Source: Ruminococcus flavefaciens
GTDB lineage: Bacteria > Bacillota > Clostridia > Oscillospirales > Ruminococcaceae
Direction of reading: 5' to 3'
NCBI GenBank assembly: GCA_902792495.1
Contig: CADBAC010000222.1
Location: forward strand, 1-7,073
Length of the DNA: 7,073 bases
The notes under the pieces were generated by a model. The model worked only from the letters and a program-made list of their open reading frames with translations. It ran no database searches and was not told the origin of the DNA. Made by a program: the position numbers and the translations under genes. Below are positions 1 through 6,555 of the stretch, piece after piece. Position 1 is the first letter of the stretch. Every line of letters starts with the position of its first letter.

Positions 1-1065
1 ACCATAGGTTTAGCTATTATCAGAGCATCAGGCAGGATGATAGGTCTGTGGCAGCGCAGTACAATGCAGGAATCCATCTCCGCACCGCAGGTTGGCGGTA
101 TCGTGAAGCTGACAGGATTTATCCTTAAAACATCACTTATCATAGAGCTGATAGGTGCGGCTTTGCTTGCACCTGTTTTCTGCAATGATTTTGGTATTGC
201 AAAGGGGCTGTGGTATTCTTTATTTCACAGCATATCGGCTTTTTGCAATGCAGGCTTTGATCTGTTCGGCATAAGAGAACCGTTCTCATCGCTGACCTTT
301 TACCACAGCAACATCTATCTCAATATCATCATTATGATGCTTATCATCACAGGAGGTATCGGGTTTCTTGTCTGGGGTGATATCGGAACACATAAGTACA
401 GGATCAGGCGCTTCTCACTGCAAAGCAAGGTCGTACTGATGACATCTGCTGTCCTGATCGTTCTGCCTGCGCTGTATTTCTTCTTTTATGAATATGACCG
501 TGAGAGTATCCATGACCGGACGATCCATTCACTGTTTCAGTCTGTCACTACACGAACCGCCGGCTTTAACACAACTAATCTCGCTGCTATGGACGAATCG
601 GGTACAGCTATTATGATCATTCTTATGCTTATAGGCGGCTCTCCCGGTTCCACCGCAGGCGGTATGAAAACAGCGACTTTTGCTGTTCTGTTTCTTTCTG
701 CGATAACAGTATTCAGCCGTAGAAATGATGTGCAGTGCTTCAAAAGAAGAATATCCGATGAAGCAGTCCGCAGTGCAGGCGCTGTTTTGTTTATGTATCT
801 TGTATTGTTCTTTACAAGCGGTATCATTATCAGCAGAGTGGAAGATCTTCCGCTGCTGACCTGTCTGTTTGAAACGTGCTCAGCTATCGGTACTGTAGGG
901 CTGACACTTGGCATTACAAGCAGTCTGTCTGCTGTATCCCGTGTGATACTGATGATACTGATGTTTTTCGGGAGAGTTGGAGGACTGACACTTATTTATG
1001 CTGCTCTGCCATCAGCAGACAGTCAGAATTCACGCTTACCGCTTGAAAAAATATCCGTAGGATAA
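1..1065 (+). CDS. ktrB: KtrB/TrkH-family potassium channel subunit, 5' end outside window
   Basis: Membrane-embedded K+-translocating subunit of a Ktr/Trk uptake system. The frame is open from base 1, and the residues before the first internal ATG (37) still fit the family (a GRMIGLWQR stretch resembling KtrB 'GRKIGLRER'), so that ATG is not the start. About 354 C-terminal residues are present of a usual ~450. Three of the four pore loops are visible. Counting residues from the ATG at 37, these are HSISAFCNAGFD (64-75), TTRTAGFN (171-178) and SAIGTVGLT (282-290), each holding the selectivity-filter glycine. The GGSPGSTAGGMK segment (200-211) is the conserved gating-loop region. The closing GRVGGLTL motif is typical of the family C-terminus. 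The first pore loop lies off the window. The stop is 12 nt before ktrA, so the two genes are co-transcribed. The KtrB versus TrkH label is a judgement; the family itself is clear. Confidence 0.95.
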   Translation, partial: TIGLAIIRASGRMIGLWQRSTMQESISAPQVGGIVKLTGFILKTSLIIELIGAALLAPVFCNDFGIAKGLWYSLFHSISAFCNAGFDLFGIREPFSSLTFYHSNIYLNIIIMMLIITGGIGFLVWGDIGTHKYRIRRFSLQSKVVLMTSAVLIVLPALYFFFYEYDRESIHDRTIHSLFQSVTTRTAGFNTTNLAAMDESGTAIMIILMLIGGSPGSTAGGMKTATFAVLFLSAITVFSRRNDVQCFKRRISDEAVRSAGAVLFMYLVLFFTSGIIISRVEDLPLLTCLFETCSAIGTVGLTLGITSSLSAVSRVILMILMFFGRVGGLTLIYAALPSADSQNSRLPLEKISVG

Positions 1066-1077
1066 GGAGTCTTATAT

Positions 1078-1722
1078 ATGAAAACAGTTTTAATTATCGG
1101 AGTAGGACAATTCGGCAGTCATATTGCCAGACGCATGGAGGAGCTGCGGTGTGAAGTCATGGCAGTAGATGAAAATGAGGAGCGTATCAACGAGATCCTG
1201 CCCTATGTAACCAACGCAAGGATCGGTGACAGCACCAATGAGGAATTTCTCCGTTCGCTTGGTGTAGGAAACTATGATGTTTGTATCGTTGCCCTCGGAA
1301 GCCTGTTTCAGTCCTCTCTGGAAACAACATCTTTGCTCAAGGAGCTGGGGGCAAAGAAGGTCATATCCCGTGCGACAAATGATGTACAAATGAAATTCCT
1401 GCTTAAAAACGGAGCCGATGAGGTTGTCTATCCTGAGATGCAGATGGCACTTCGCATCGCTACAAAATATGCTTCAGACAGCATTCTTGATTTTATTCAT
1501 CTGGATAACAATTACTCGATCTATGAACTGAAAGTGCCGAAGGACTGGTTCGGAAAGTCGCTTTCACAGATCGATATACGAAAGAAATTCAAGATCAATA
1601 TTCTGACGATCAAACGTGGAGCAGAGGTATTTATCCCTGCACCGGACACCGTAATAAAAACTGATGACATTGCATTTGTCATAGGTGAGGTTCGGGATAT
1701 CCAGAAATGTTTCAGAATTTAG
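1078..1722 (+). CDS. ktrA: KtrA/TrkA-type RCK potassium uptake regulatory subunit
   Basis: Cytoplasmic gating ring subunit of the potassium transporter encoded immediately upstream. It is 214 residues long, matching the single-RCK KtrA class (~220) rather than the double E. coli TrkA (~458). The RCK_N Rossmann domain runs from about 1 to 125, with the nucleotide-binding loop GVGQFG (8-13) and the acidic D31 at the end of the second strand that usually contacts the ribose. An RCK_C domain occupies roughly 136-213 (KDWFGKSL near 155-162, then a TIKRG...FIPAPDTVI...DD pattern). In Firmicutes, RCK_N binds ATP/ADP or NAD(H), and RCK_C is often a cyclic-di-AMP site; that is family knowledge and not visible here. 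The start is supported by AAGGAG at 1064-1069, 8 nt before the ATG and overlapping the ktrB stop. Confidence 0.96.
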   Translation: MKTVLIIGVGQFGSHIARRMEELRCEVMAVDENEERINEILPYVTNARIGDSTNEEFLRSLGVGNYDVCIVALGSLFQSSLETTSLLKELGAKKVISRATNDVQMKFLLKNGADEVVYPEMQMALRIATKYASDSILDFIHLDNNYSIYELKVPKDWFGKSLSQIDIRKKFKINILTIKRGAEVFIPAPDTVIKTDDIAFVIGEVRDIQKCFRI

Positions 1723-1733
1723 GAGATGATCGT

Positions 1734-1898
1734 GTGAGAGATATTCTGCTTGCACTGTCTGTAGGAGCAATGTTTCTCTACGGCTTTTACATTATGAAAA
1801 AAGTTGATGAATTCCTTGAGGAGATACAAAAGAACAGCAGCCCTGAACAAGAAGCATCAAAAGACGCTATTGACGAACACAAAAGTGATATGTTATAA
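1734..1898 (+). CDS. Small single-pass membrane protein in the potassium operon
   Basis: I do not recognise the family. The reading frame is open from an ATG at 1707 inside ktrA, but GTG at 1734 is the better start: AGGAG at 1721-1725 lies 8 nt before it, whereas 1707 has no ribosome binding site. The product from GTG is 54 residues. It has a hydrophobic helix at about I4-M21, a KK pair at 22-23 that should anchor it with the C-terminus inside, and a highly charged tail rich in E, D and K. It lies 11 nt after ktrA and 17 nt before the sensor kinase, so it is part of the operon. Its position suggests an accessory subunit of the transporter or of the kinase, loosely like KdpF in the Kdp ATPase. 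That is inference from size and context, with no sequence similarity claimed. Confidence 0.8.
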   Translation: MRDILLALSVGAMFLYGFYIMKKVDEFLEEIQKNSSPEQEASKDAIDEHKSDML

Positions 1899-1915
1899 TA
1901 ACAAGGGTGATCCTT

Positions 1916-3031
1916 ATGACTGCTGACTCTATCAAAAAATCTAAATCATTGTCTGTGTTCAAAGACTCCGCCGTATGTCTTGTGGTGCTGACCGCTGCAA
2001 CCCTTGCCGGGTATGCTTTCAAAGCCTTTCAACTTGCCGATGCGGATATCATTATGCTGTATATCATCGCTGTACTTGTGATATCCATTTTCACGTCTAA
2101 GATACAATTTTGTCTGATCTCATCGGTAGTGGGCGTTGTGCTTTTTAACTACTTCTTCACCTATCCTGAGTTTTCTCTTTCAGCTCACGATGCAGGCTAT
2201 CCTGTCACATTTGTGACAATGTTTATTACAGCGTTCATAGCCGGAACGCTTGCCAATAAGCTCAAACGCAATACCCTGATTGCCGAGCAGAATGCCCGTG
2301 AAAAGGAGGAGGCAGCACTTCTGGCGCAGAATGAACAGCTTAGAGCTAATATGCTCCGTTCCATATCCCATGACCTCAGAACACCGCTGACTTCCATATC
2401 AGGCAATGCCAGTACGCTACTGTCAGGCGGCGATACGCTTGATGAATCAGCACGTCAGCAGATATACACGGATATTTATTCCGAATCTATGTGGCTTATC
2501 GGAATGGTGGAAAATCTCTTATATGCCACACGAATTGAGGACGGCAGAATGCAGCTCAATATCTCGGTAGAGATACTTGATGACATCGTGCAGGAGGCTG
2601 TCAGACACACCGAACGCACTCACTCAAAGCGAAATATCATAGTAGATATGCTTGACGAGATAATCCCTGTCATGGCAGATGCGAACCTTATCGTTCAGGT
2701 CATAGTCAATCTTATGGATAATGCAGTCAAGTACAGTGATGATGATTCTGATGTAACTGTCAGTGTGCGCCGTGAACATGCGTATGCTGTGATATCCGTG
2801 TCCGATCACGGCACAGGTATCTCCGATGAAGAAAAGGAAAAGGTATTTGATATGTTCTATACGGGCGGAAGCCGTTCCTCAGACAGCAGAAGAAGTCTTG
2901 GGCTGGGACTTGCACTTTGCAGGTCAATTATTACTTCACACGGCGGTATTATATCTGTCAGCGACAACATACCAAACGGTACAGTTGTCAGCTTTACTCT
3001 GCCAATAGGAGAGGTCGATCTGAATGAATGA
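1916..3031 (+). CDS. kdpD: KdpD-like sensor histidine kinase, short form (DUF4118-HisKA-HATPase)
   Basis: Membrane sensor kinase of a KdpDE-type two-component pair. The start is taken at ATG 1916 because AAGGGTGATCC (1903-1913), a near match to the 16S tail complement, leads into it; a GTG at 1907 in the same frame lies inside that site. The product is 371 residues. Four membrane segments (about 18-36, 44-60, 63-82, 96-114) form the DUF4118 module, with the TYPEFS...TF pattern typical of KdpD between helices 3 and 4. A short linker helix leads to HisKA with SHDLRTPLT (phospho-acceptor H152). The N box is NLMDNAVKYS (N269), G1 is DHGTG (297-301) and G2 is GLGLAL (329-334). All catalytic boxes are intact. 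Full KdpD is ~890 residues; the N-terminal KdpD and Usp domains are absent here. It overlaps the following regulator by 8 bp (start codon 3024, stop 3029-3031). Confidence 0.94.
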   Translation: MTADSIKKSKSLSVFKDSAVCLVVLTAATLAGYAFKAFQLADADIIMLYIIAVLVISIFTSKIQFCLISSVVGVVLFNYFFTYPEFSLSAHDAGYPVTFVTMFITAFIAGTLANKLKRNTLIAEQNAREKEEAALLAQNEQLRANMLRSISHDLRTPLTSISGNASTLLSGGDTLDESARQQIYTDIYSESMWLIGMVENLLYATRIEDGRMQLNISVEILDDIVQEAVRHTERTHSKRNIIVDMLDEIIPVMADANLIVQVIVNLMDNAVKYSDDDSDVTVSVRREHAYAVISVSDHGTGISDEEKEKVFDMFYTGGSRSSDSRRSLGLGLALCRSIITSHGGIISVSDNIPNGTVVSFTLPIGEVDLNE

Positions 3032-3714
3032 ATATCTTGTTCTGGTGGTGGAGGATGACAAGCCTATCAGAAATCTTATAACAACCACTCTTAAAATGAA
3101 TGATTATCGCTTTATCACCGCCGTCAGGGGCAGAGAAGCGGTCATGCTCAGCGCTTCGCATAAACCTGACATCATCATACTTGACCTTGGACTGCCCGAC
3201 ATTGATGGCGTTGAGGTCATAGAGCATATACGCACTTGGAGCGATGTTCCTATCATCATAGTCAGTGCAAGGAGCGAGGACAGGGATAAGATAACAGCAC
3301 TTGACACTTGACAAAGGTGCAGATGATTACCTGACAAAACCTTTCTCTGTCGATGAGCTTCTCGCAAGGCTCAGGGTGATACAAAGGCGGCTTATGAAGT
3401 CCGAAAATATCTCGGTCACGGAGTTTGTCAACGGCAGATTGCGGATAGACTATGTTTCGGGCTGTGTTCACCTTGATGATGAAGAACTTCACCTGACACC
3501 GATAGAATACAAGCTGCTTTGCCTGCTTGCCAAGAATGTCGGCAAGGTGCTGACACATAAGTACATTATCCAAAGTGTATGGGGAACTCCTGCGGATAAC
3601 AGCGAAGCCTCCCTGCGTGTATTTATGGCTACCCTGCGAAAAAAGCTGAGTGACAGCAGTCAGGCGCTGATACAAACACATATCGGTATTGGGTATCGTA
3701 TGATGAAATTATAG
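3024..3714 (+). pseudogene. kdpE: KdpE-like response regulator split by a 7-bp tandem duplication
   Basis: OmpR/KdpE-type response regulator encoded in two frames. Bases 3024-3311 give 95 residues: the receiver domain up to alpha-4, with the acidic pocket E10-D11-D12, phospho-acceptor D54 in IILDLGLPD, and S81 in IIIVSARSED. The frame then hits TGA at 3309-3311. The +1 frame from about 3301 to 3714 carries the rest: KGADDYLTKPFS with the conserved receiver lysine, and the winged-helix DNA-binding domain (LTPIEYKLLCLLAKN...VLTHKYI...VWG...LRVFMATLRKKL...IGIGYRM). Exactly at the break CTTGACA occurs twice in tandem (3300-3313). Removing one copy gives an uninterrupted ~227-residue protein reading TALDKGADDYLTKPF, the usual KdpE length and sequence pattern. 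AGGAG at 3008-3012 serves the start. It could be a true pseudogene, a reversible slip, or a sequencing/assembly error; a 7-bp exact duplication is not the usual error type. As written, phosphorylation and DNA binding are uncoupled. Confidence 0.9.
3298..3313. repeat. 7-bp tandem duplication disrupting kdpE
   Basis: The sequence CACTTGACACTTGACA has period 7 over 16 bases, that is CTTGACA at 3300-3306 and again at 3307-3313. It is the only difference needed to explain the frameshift in the response regulator, because one unit encodes the expected ...ALDK... and the second unit adds 7 nt (+1 frame). Such short tandem duplications arise by replication slippage and can revert the same way. Confidence 0.9.
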
Positions 3715-3938
3715 CTTTAGGGAGCAGTACAAAGCAGACACTTTATTTGATGATCTGTATTGCCTTCAATGGCTGCAAAAACAATTGAACTTATTTTTCT
3801 AAAGGAAATAAGGGCAATGCCTTCCACTCACGGAGGACATTGCCCTTTTCCTTATGCTGTGATCATATCAGTCCTGAATCTCCTGCATCATAGTCGCACC
3901 GCCCTTGAAGCAAATCTTGTAGGCAGCTCTCATTTAAA
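3715..3938. other. Convergent intergenic region with decayed pdxR tail
   Basis: No intact gene is seen here. From 3938 down to about 3862 the minus strand still carries out-of-frame remnants of the MocR C-terminal domain (CLQDLLQ, then GDSGL). The hairpin at 3802-3853 follows. Bases 3715-3801 hold nothing I can assign. Open frames crossing this region on the plus strand have no ribosome binding site and no recognisable product. Confidence 0.6.
3802..3853. terminator. Long hairpin between convergent operons, probable bidirectional terminator
   Basis: The inner stem AAGGGCAATG (3810-3819) pairs perfectly with CATTGCCCTT (3838-3847). An outer stem AAGGAA (3802-3807) pairs with TTCCTT (3848-3853), leaving a 2-nt bulge on the left arm, and short CC/GG and TCC/GGA pairs extend the helix inward to a small loop near 3826-3831. 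The outer arm is U-rich when read as RNA in either direction, but there is no long clean U-tract, so termination strength is uncertain. It lies 87 nt after the kdpE stop and just beyond the decayed end of the pdxR-like gene, as expected for a shared terminator of converging transcripts. It could also be a copy of a dispersed palindromic repeat. Confidence 0.65.
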
Positions 3939-5015
3939 TCATATTTTTTTAGTATTCCTGACTCGATTGATCGTCCGTTCAAATTCACCGCTGTCGAGCC
4001 ATTCAGCAAGAAAGAACTGTTCAAGCATAGGGACTGTGCAGGAATAAAATCCGACAGTCTGTTCATATAGAGGCAGCAGTTTCTCAGGCAGAAGCATATA
4101 GGCAACACGAAGTGAGGGAGCGATAGTCTTTGAGAAGGTGTTGATGTATATGACATGATCGTTTTCCGACTGTGCAAACAATGTCTGCGGTGCTGTTCCG
4201 TTCAGAGTGTATTCAGAATCATAGTCATCCTCAATAATGACCGCATTCCTCTGATACGCCCATTCCAGATAGACCTGTCTGCGCTTAGCAGAAGCAGTTA
4301 CGCCGCTTGGAAAGCTGTTGAAAGGCGTGACATGGAGGATCTCTGCACTTGTTCTGCTGAGTTCATCAGTGCGGATACCCTCTCCGTCCATTTCAAGCAT
4401 ATCACAAACAGCGCCGTTTGCCTTATAGACTGCTTCTATTTTTTCGTAAGAGGGCGATTCCAACGCAACGGTCTTTCCTCTGCCAAGCATCTGGATACAG
4501 ATCCCGTACAGGTATTCAGCCCCCGAACCAATAATGACCTGTTCTCTGGATACATTGATATTTCTGCATCTTGAAAGATAGCGGCATATCGCATCACGAA
4601 GCTGTGAACAACCACCCTTTGGAGATTTCATCAGTATCCGTTCCCCGTAATCAAGGATCACTTTTCTCAGCATTGCTGCTACCGAGGAAAACGGAATATT
4701 GTCGTTATGCAGAATATGATCCCTGTCTATTTGAAAGATCGTCTCCTCTGTTGCAGAAACAGGGAAGAAGCTCTCGACAGCGTATTTCACATAGCAACCG
4801 CTTCGCAGACGCATTTCACAGAACCCTTCATCGCAAAGCAGTTGATAAGCGTGTTCTATCGTCGGGAGACTGACAAGACAATCTCTTGCAAGCTCTCGTT
4901 TTGAGGGGAGTTTTGCACCATGTACAAATGCTCCCGATATGATTCTATTGCGCAGTTCATTGTAGACCTGCATATAAGCCGGCACGCTGCTTTCACGGTC
5001 AATTCGGATATGCAT
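3862..5015 (-). pseudogene. pdxR: PdxR/MocR-type regulator with truncated aminotransferase domain
   Basis: GntR-family winged helix fused to a fold-type I aminotransferase-like, PLP-binding domain; such PdxR proteins regulate pdxST. The intact frame runs from ATG 5015 (GAGGTG 6 nt upstream; a GTG at 5024 is in frame but overlaps that site) to a stop at 3939, giving 358 residues. The DNA-binding domain is at about 7-78 (LPSKRELA, then SLPTIEHAYQLL). PLP features follow: EDDYDSEY (262-269) and TFSKTIAPSLR with the Schiff-base lysine K296. Members are usually ~460-480 residues. The frame ends abnormally after INRVRNTKK in a run of seven A (plus strand T run 3944-3950). With one A fewer it continues YDLNESCLQDLLQ... 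to GDSGL, then a second lesion near 3868-3869 destroys the conserved 'GLH' region; nothing recognisable follows. It lies 26 bp after pdxT on the same strand, so it ends the pdxS-pdxT operon. The truncated product may still bind DNA and PLP; its activity is unknown. Confidence 0.85.
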
Positions 5016-5041
5016 TTTCCCCACCTCTTACTTTGATTATA

Positions 5042-5617
5042 CTACTTTCTTAGGCGTTTGGCAATCGTTTGAAAGAAATATTCATAAACTGTAAAATCCT
5101 CGGTCAGTTCCGGATGGAAAGCGGTTGCAAGCTGATTATCTTGTCTGACTGCAACGATCCTGTTATCGTGTGAAGCAAGAACTGTGACATTATCACGCAC
5201 ATTCGTTGCATACGGTGCGCGGATAAATGGCATTTCGATTTCTTTCCCTGCAAATATATCGACACAGCGAAAGCTGCCGAGCTGTCTGCCGTAAGCATTC
5301 CGATGCACAGATATATCCAATGTTCCAAAGCAAGGAGTACCGCCGCCTGATATTTCTTTTGCAAGAAGGATCATACCGGCACAAGTCCCAAAAACAGGCA
5401 AACCATTCTGTATCATTTCCTTTAACGGTTCAAGCAGGTCAAGCTCTGTCAGAAGTTTCCGCATCGCTGTACTTTCACCGCCCGGTAGGATCAGACCGTC
5501 AAGCTCCGTCTGAATGTCATGTCTCTTGCGTATCTCCACTGCCTCAGCACCAAGCTGACATACCTTTGCGGAATGCTCTGCAAAAGCTCCCTGTACTGCA
5601 AGTACACCTATCCGCAT
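5042..5617 (-). CDS. pdxT: PdxT, glutaminase subunit of pyridoxal 5'-phosphate synthase
   Basis: Class I glutamine amidotransferase (Pdx2/SNO family). It hydrolyses glutamine and channels ammonia to PdxS for synthesis of pyridoxal 5'-phosphate in the cytoplasm. It has 191 residues, normal for the family. It opens with the family signature GVLAVQGAFAEH (4-15), followed by the oxyanion-region LILPGGEST (42-50). The catalytic triad is C79 in FGTCAGM, H168 and E170 in FHPELTED, each aligned with the known PdxT triad. Its ATG shares the last A of the pdxS stop (TAATG), implying translational coupling and equal dosage for the 12:12 PdxS:PdxT complex known for the family. An AAGGGG site lies just upstream inside the end of pdxS. 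Confidence 0.98.
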   Translation of the reverse strand: MRIGVLAVQGAFAEHSAKVCQLGAEAVEIRKRHDIQTELDGLILPGGESTAMRKLLTELDLLEPLKEMIQNGLPVFGTCAGMILLAKEISGGGTPCFGTLDISVHRNAYGRQLGSFRCVDIFAGKEIEMPFIRAPYATNVRDNVTVLASHDNRIVAVRQDNQLATAFHPELTEDFTVYEYFFQTIAKRLRK

Positions 5618-6489
5618 TATTTACCCCTTTCTTCCATAATGAGCTTGATCTCGCTCTCATTGGTACCGACCATAGCTTCACCAAGTCCAGATGAAAGTTC
5701 AGCGATCAATTTTGCATCATTATAATTCGTAACAGCCTGTACGATCGCACTCGCACGTTTTACGGGATCGCCGGATTTGAAGATGCCCGATCCAACAAAC
5801 ACACCTTCTGCACCGAGCTGCATCATCAGCGCGGCATCGGCAGGTGTCGCAACACCGCCGGCGGCGAAATTTACGACCGGAAGTCTGCCCGTATCGTGAA
5901 CCTGTTTCAGCAGCTCATACGGCACTTGAAGTTTCTTTGCTTCTTCATAAAGTTCGTCCTCACTGAGCGATACAGCATGACGGATCTGTGTATTCATCAT
6001 TCTCATATGACGAACTGCCTGCACGATGTCGCCGGTACCAGGCTCGCCCTTTGTTCTTATCATAGATGCTCCCTCGGCAATACGGCGAAGGGCTTCACCA
6101 AGATCTCTGGCACCGCAGACGAACGGCACTTTGAATTTTCGCTTATCCACATGGAAAACATCATCGGCAGGCGAAAGCACCTCGCTTTCATCAATATAGT
6201 CGATCTCGATTGCTTCCAGTATTTGTGCTTCAACAAAATGACCGATACGGCACTTCGCCATGACCGGAATAGTCACAGCTTCCTGTATTGAACGGATCAT
6301 AGCAGGATCGCTCATTCTTGACACGCCGCCGGCAGCCCTGATATCCGCAGGGATACGTTCCAGAGCCATAACTGCACACGCACCTGCTTCCTGTGCGATA
6401 ACCGCCTGTTCAGGAGTGGTAACATCCATGATCACGCCGCCTTTGAGCATCTGTGCAAGTTCCTTGTTGAGCTGATATCTTTCTTCCAT
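5617..6489 (-). CDS. pdxS: PdxS, pyridoxal 5'-phosphate synthase lyase subunit
   Basis: TIM-barrel synthase (Pdx1/SNZ family) that condenses ribose 5-phosphate, glyceraldehyde 3-phosphate and ammonia from PdxT into pyridoxal 5'-phosphate. It has 290 residues from ATG 6489, matching the usual ~290-294. The start is supported by GAGGT 7 nt upstream. The frame is open further to 6537, but those codons cover the promoter and operator and cannot be coding in the same transcript. Catalytic positions are D22 in [12 protein letters not shown]79 in [10 protein letters not shown] (ribose 5-phosphate Schiff base) and K147 in [11 protein letters not shown] (second lysine), each two residues lower than in B. 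subtilis because of a shorter N-terminus. The phosphate-binding loops [11 protein letters not shown] and [11 protein letters not shown] are intact. First gene of the pdxS-pdxT-pdxR unit. Confidence 0.98.
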   Translation of the reverse strand: MEERYQLNKELAQMLKGGVIMDVTTPEQAVIAQEAGACAVMALERIPADIRAAGGVSRMSDPAMIRSIQEAVTIPVMAKCRIGHFVEAQILEAIEIDYIDESEVLSPADDVFHVDKRKFKVPFVCGARDLGEALRRIAEGASMIRTKGEPGTGDIVQAVRHMRMMNTQIRHAVSLSEDELYEEAKKLQVPYELLKQVHDTGRLPVVNFAAGGVATPADAALMMQLGAEGVFVGSGIFKSGDPVKRASAIVQAVTNYNDAKLIAELSSGLGEAMVGTNESEIKLIMEERGK

Positions 6490-6517
6490 TATGAGTACCT
6501 CATTTCTGTTTTTTCTT

Positions 6518-6526
6518 ATTATAGCA
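6518..6526 (-). promoter_or_regulatory. Extended -10 promoter of the pdxST operon
   Basis: The minus strand reads TGC-TATAAT: a consensus -10 hexamer (6523-6518) preceded by the TGn extension (6526-6524). At a 17-nt spacing the -35 position (6546-6541) reads TATGCA, only 3 of 6 matches to TTGACA. The start of transcription would fall near 6511, giving a leader of about 22 nt with no room for a riboswitch. The weak -35 sits inside the palindrome at 6528-6555, as expected for a regulator-dependent promoter. Confidence 0.8.
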
Positions 6527-6527
6527 A

Positions 6528-6555
6528 AACTGGTCATATTTGCATATAACCAGTT
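6528..6555. promoter_or_regulatory. 28-bp palindrome over the pdxS -35 region, candidate operator
   Basis: Arms AACTGGT (6528-6534) and ACCAGTT (6549-6555) are exact inverse complements. Inside them ATAT (6536-6539) pairs with ATAT (6544-6547) around a central TTGC. Only the pair 6535/6548 is mismatched, plus the centre. The axis (6541/6542) falls over the -35 element, about 30 bp upstream of the predicted start site. A dimeric regulator bound here would directly affect polymerase. The MocR/PdxR-type gene in the same operon is the obvious candidate, which is inference. Confidence 0.7.

Noticed and set aside
1707..1733. ATG 1707 as the start of the small membrane protein
   Set aside because: It lies inside ktrA without a ribosome binding site, whereas GTG 1734 has AGGAG at ideal spacing.
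1907..1915. GTG 1907 as the start of the sensor kinase
   Set aside because: It is part of the AAGGGTGATCC ribosome binding site that serves ATG 1916.
3716..3800. Protein-like open frame reading ...LFDDLYCLQWLQKQLNLFF on the plus strand after kdpE
   Set aside because: It has no start codon or ribosome binding site, is under 30 codons, and matches no family I recognise. Open frames of this length are expected by chance.
3760..4904. Several plus-strand open frames opposite the pdxR-like gene
   Set aside because: They are antisense shadows of a well-supported MocR-type gene, with no family motifs and no ribosome binding sites.
6490..6537. In-frame N-terminal extension of pdxS beginning at ATG 6537
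   Set aside because: It would cover the palindrome and the TATAAT promoter, and PdxS proteins normally begin at the [13 protein letters not shown] position, where a ribosome binding site is present.
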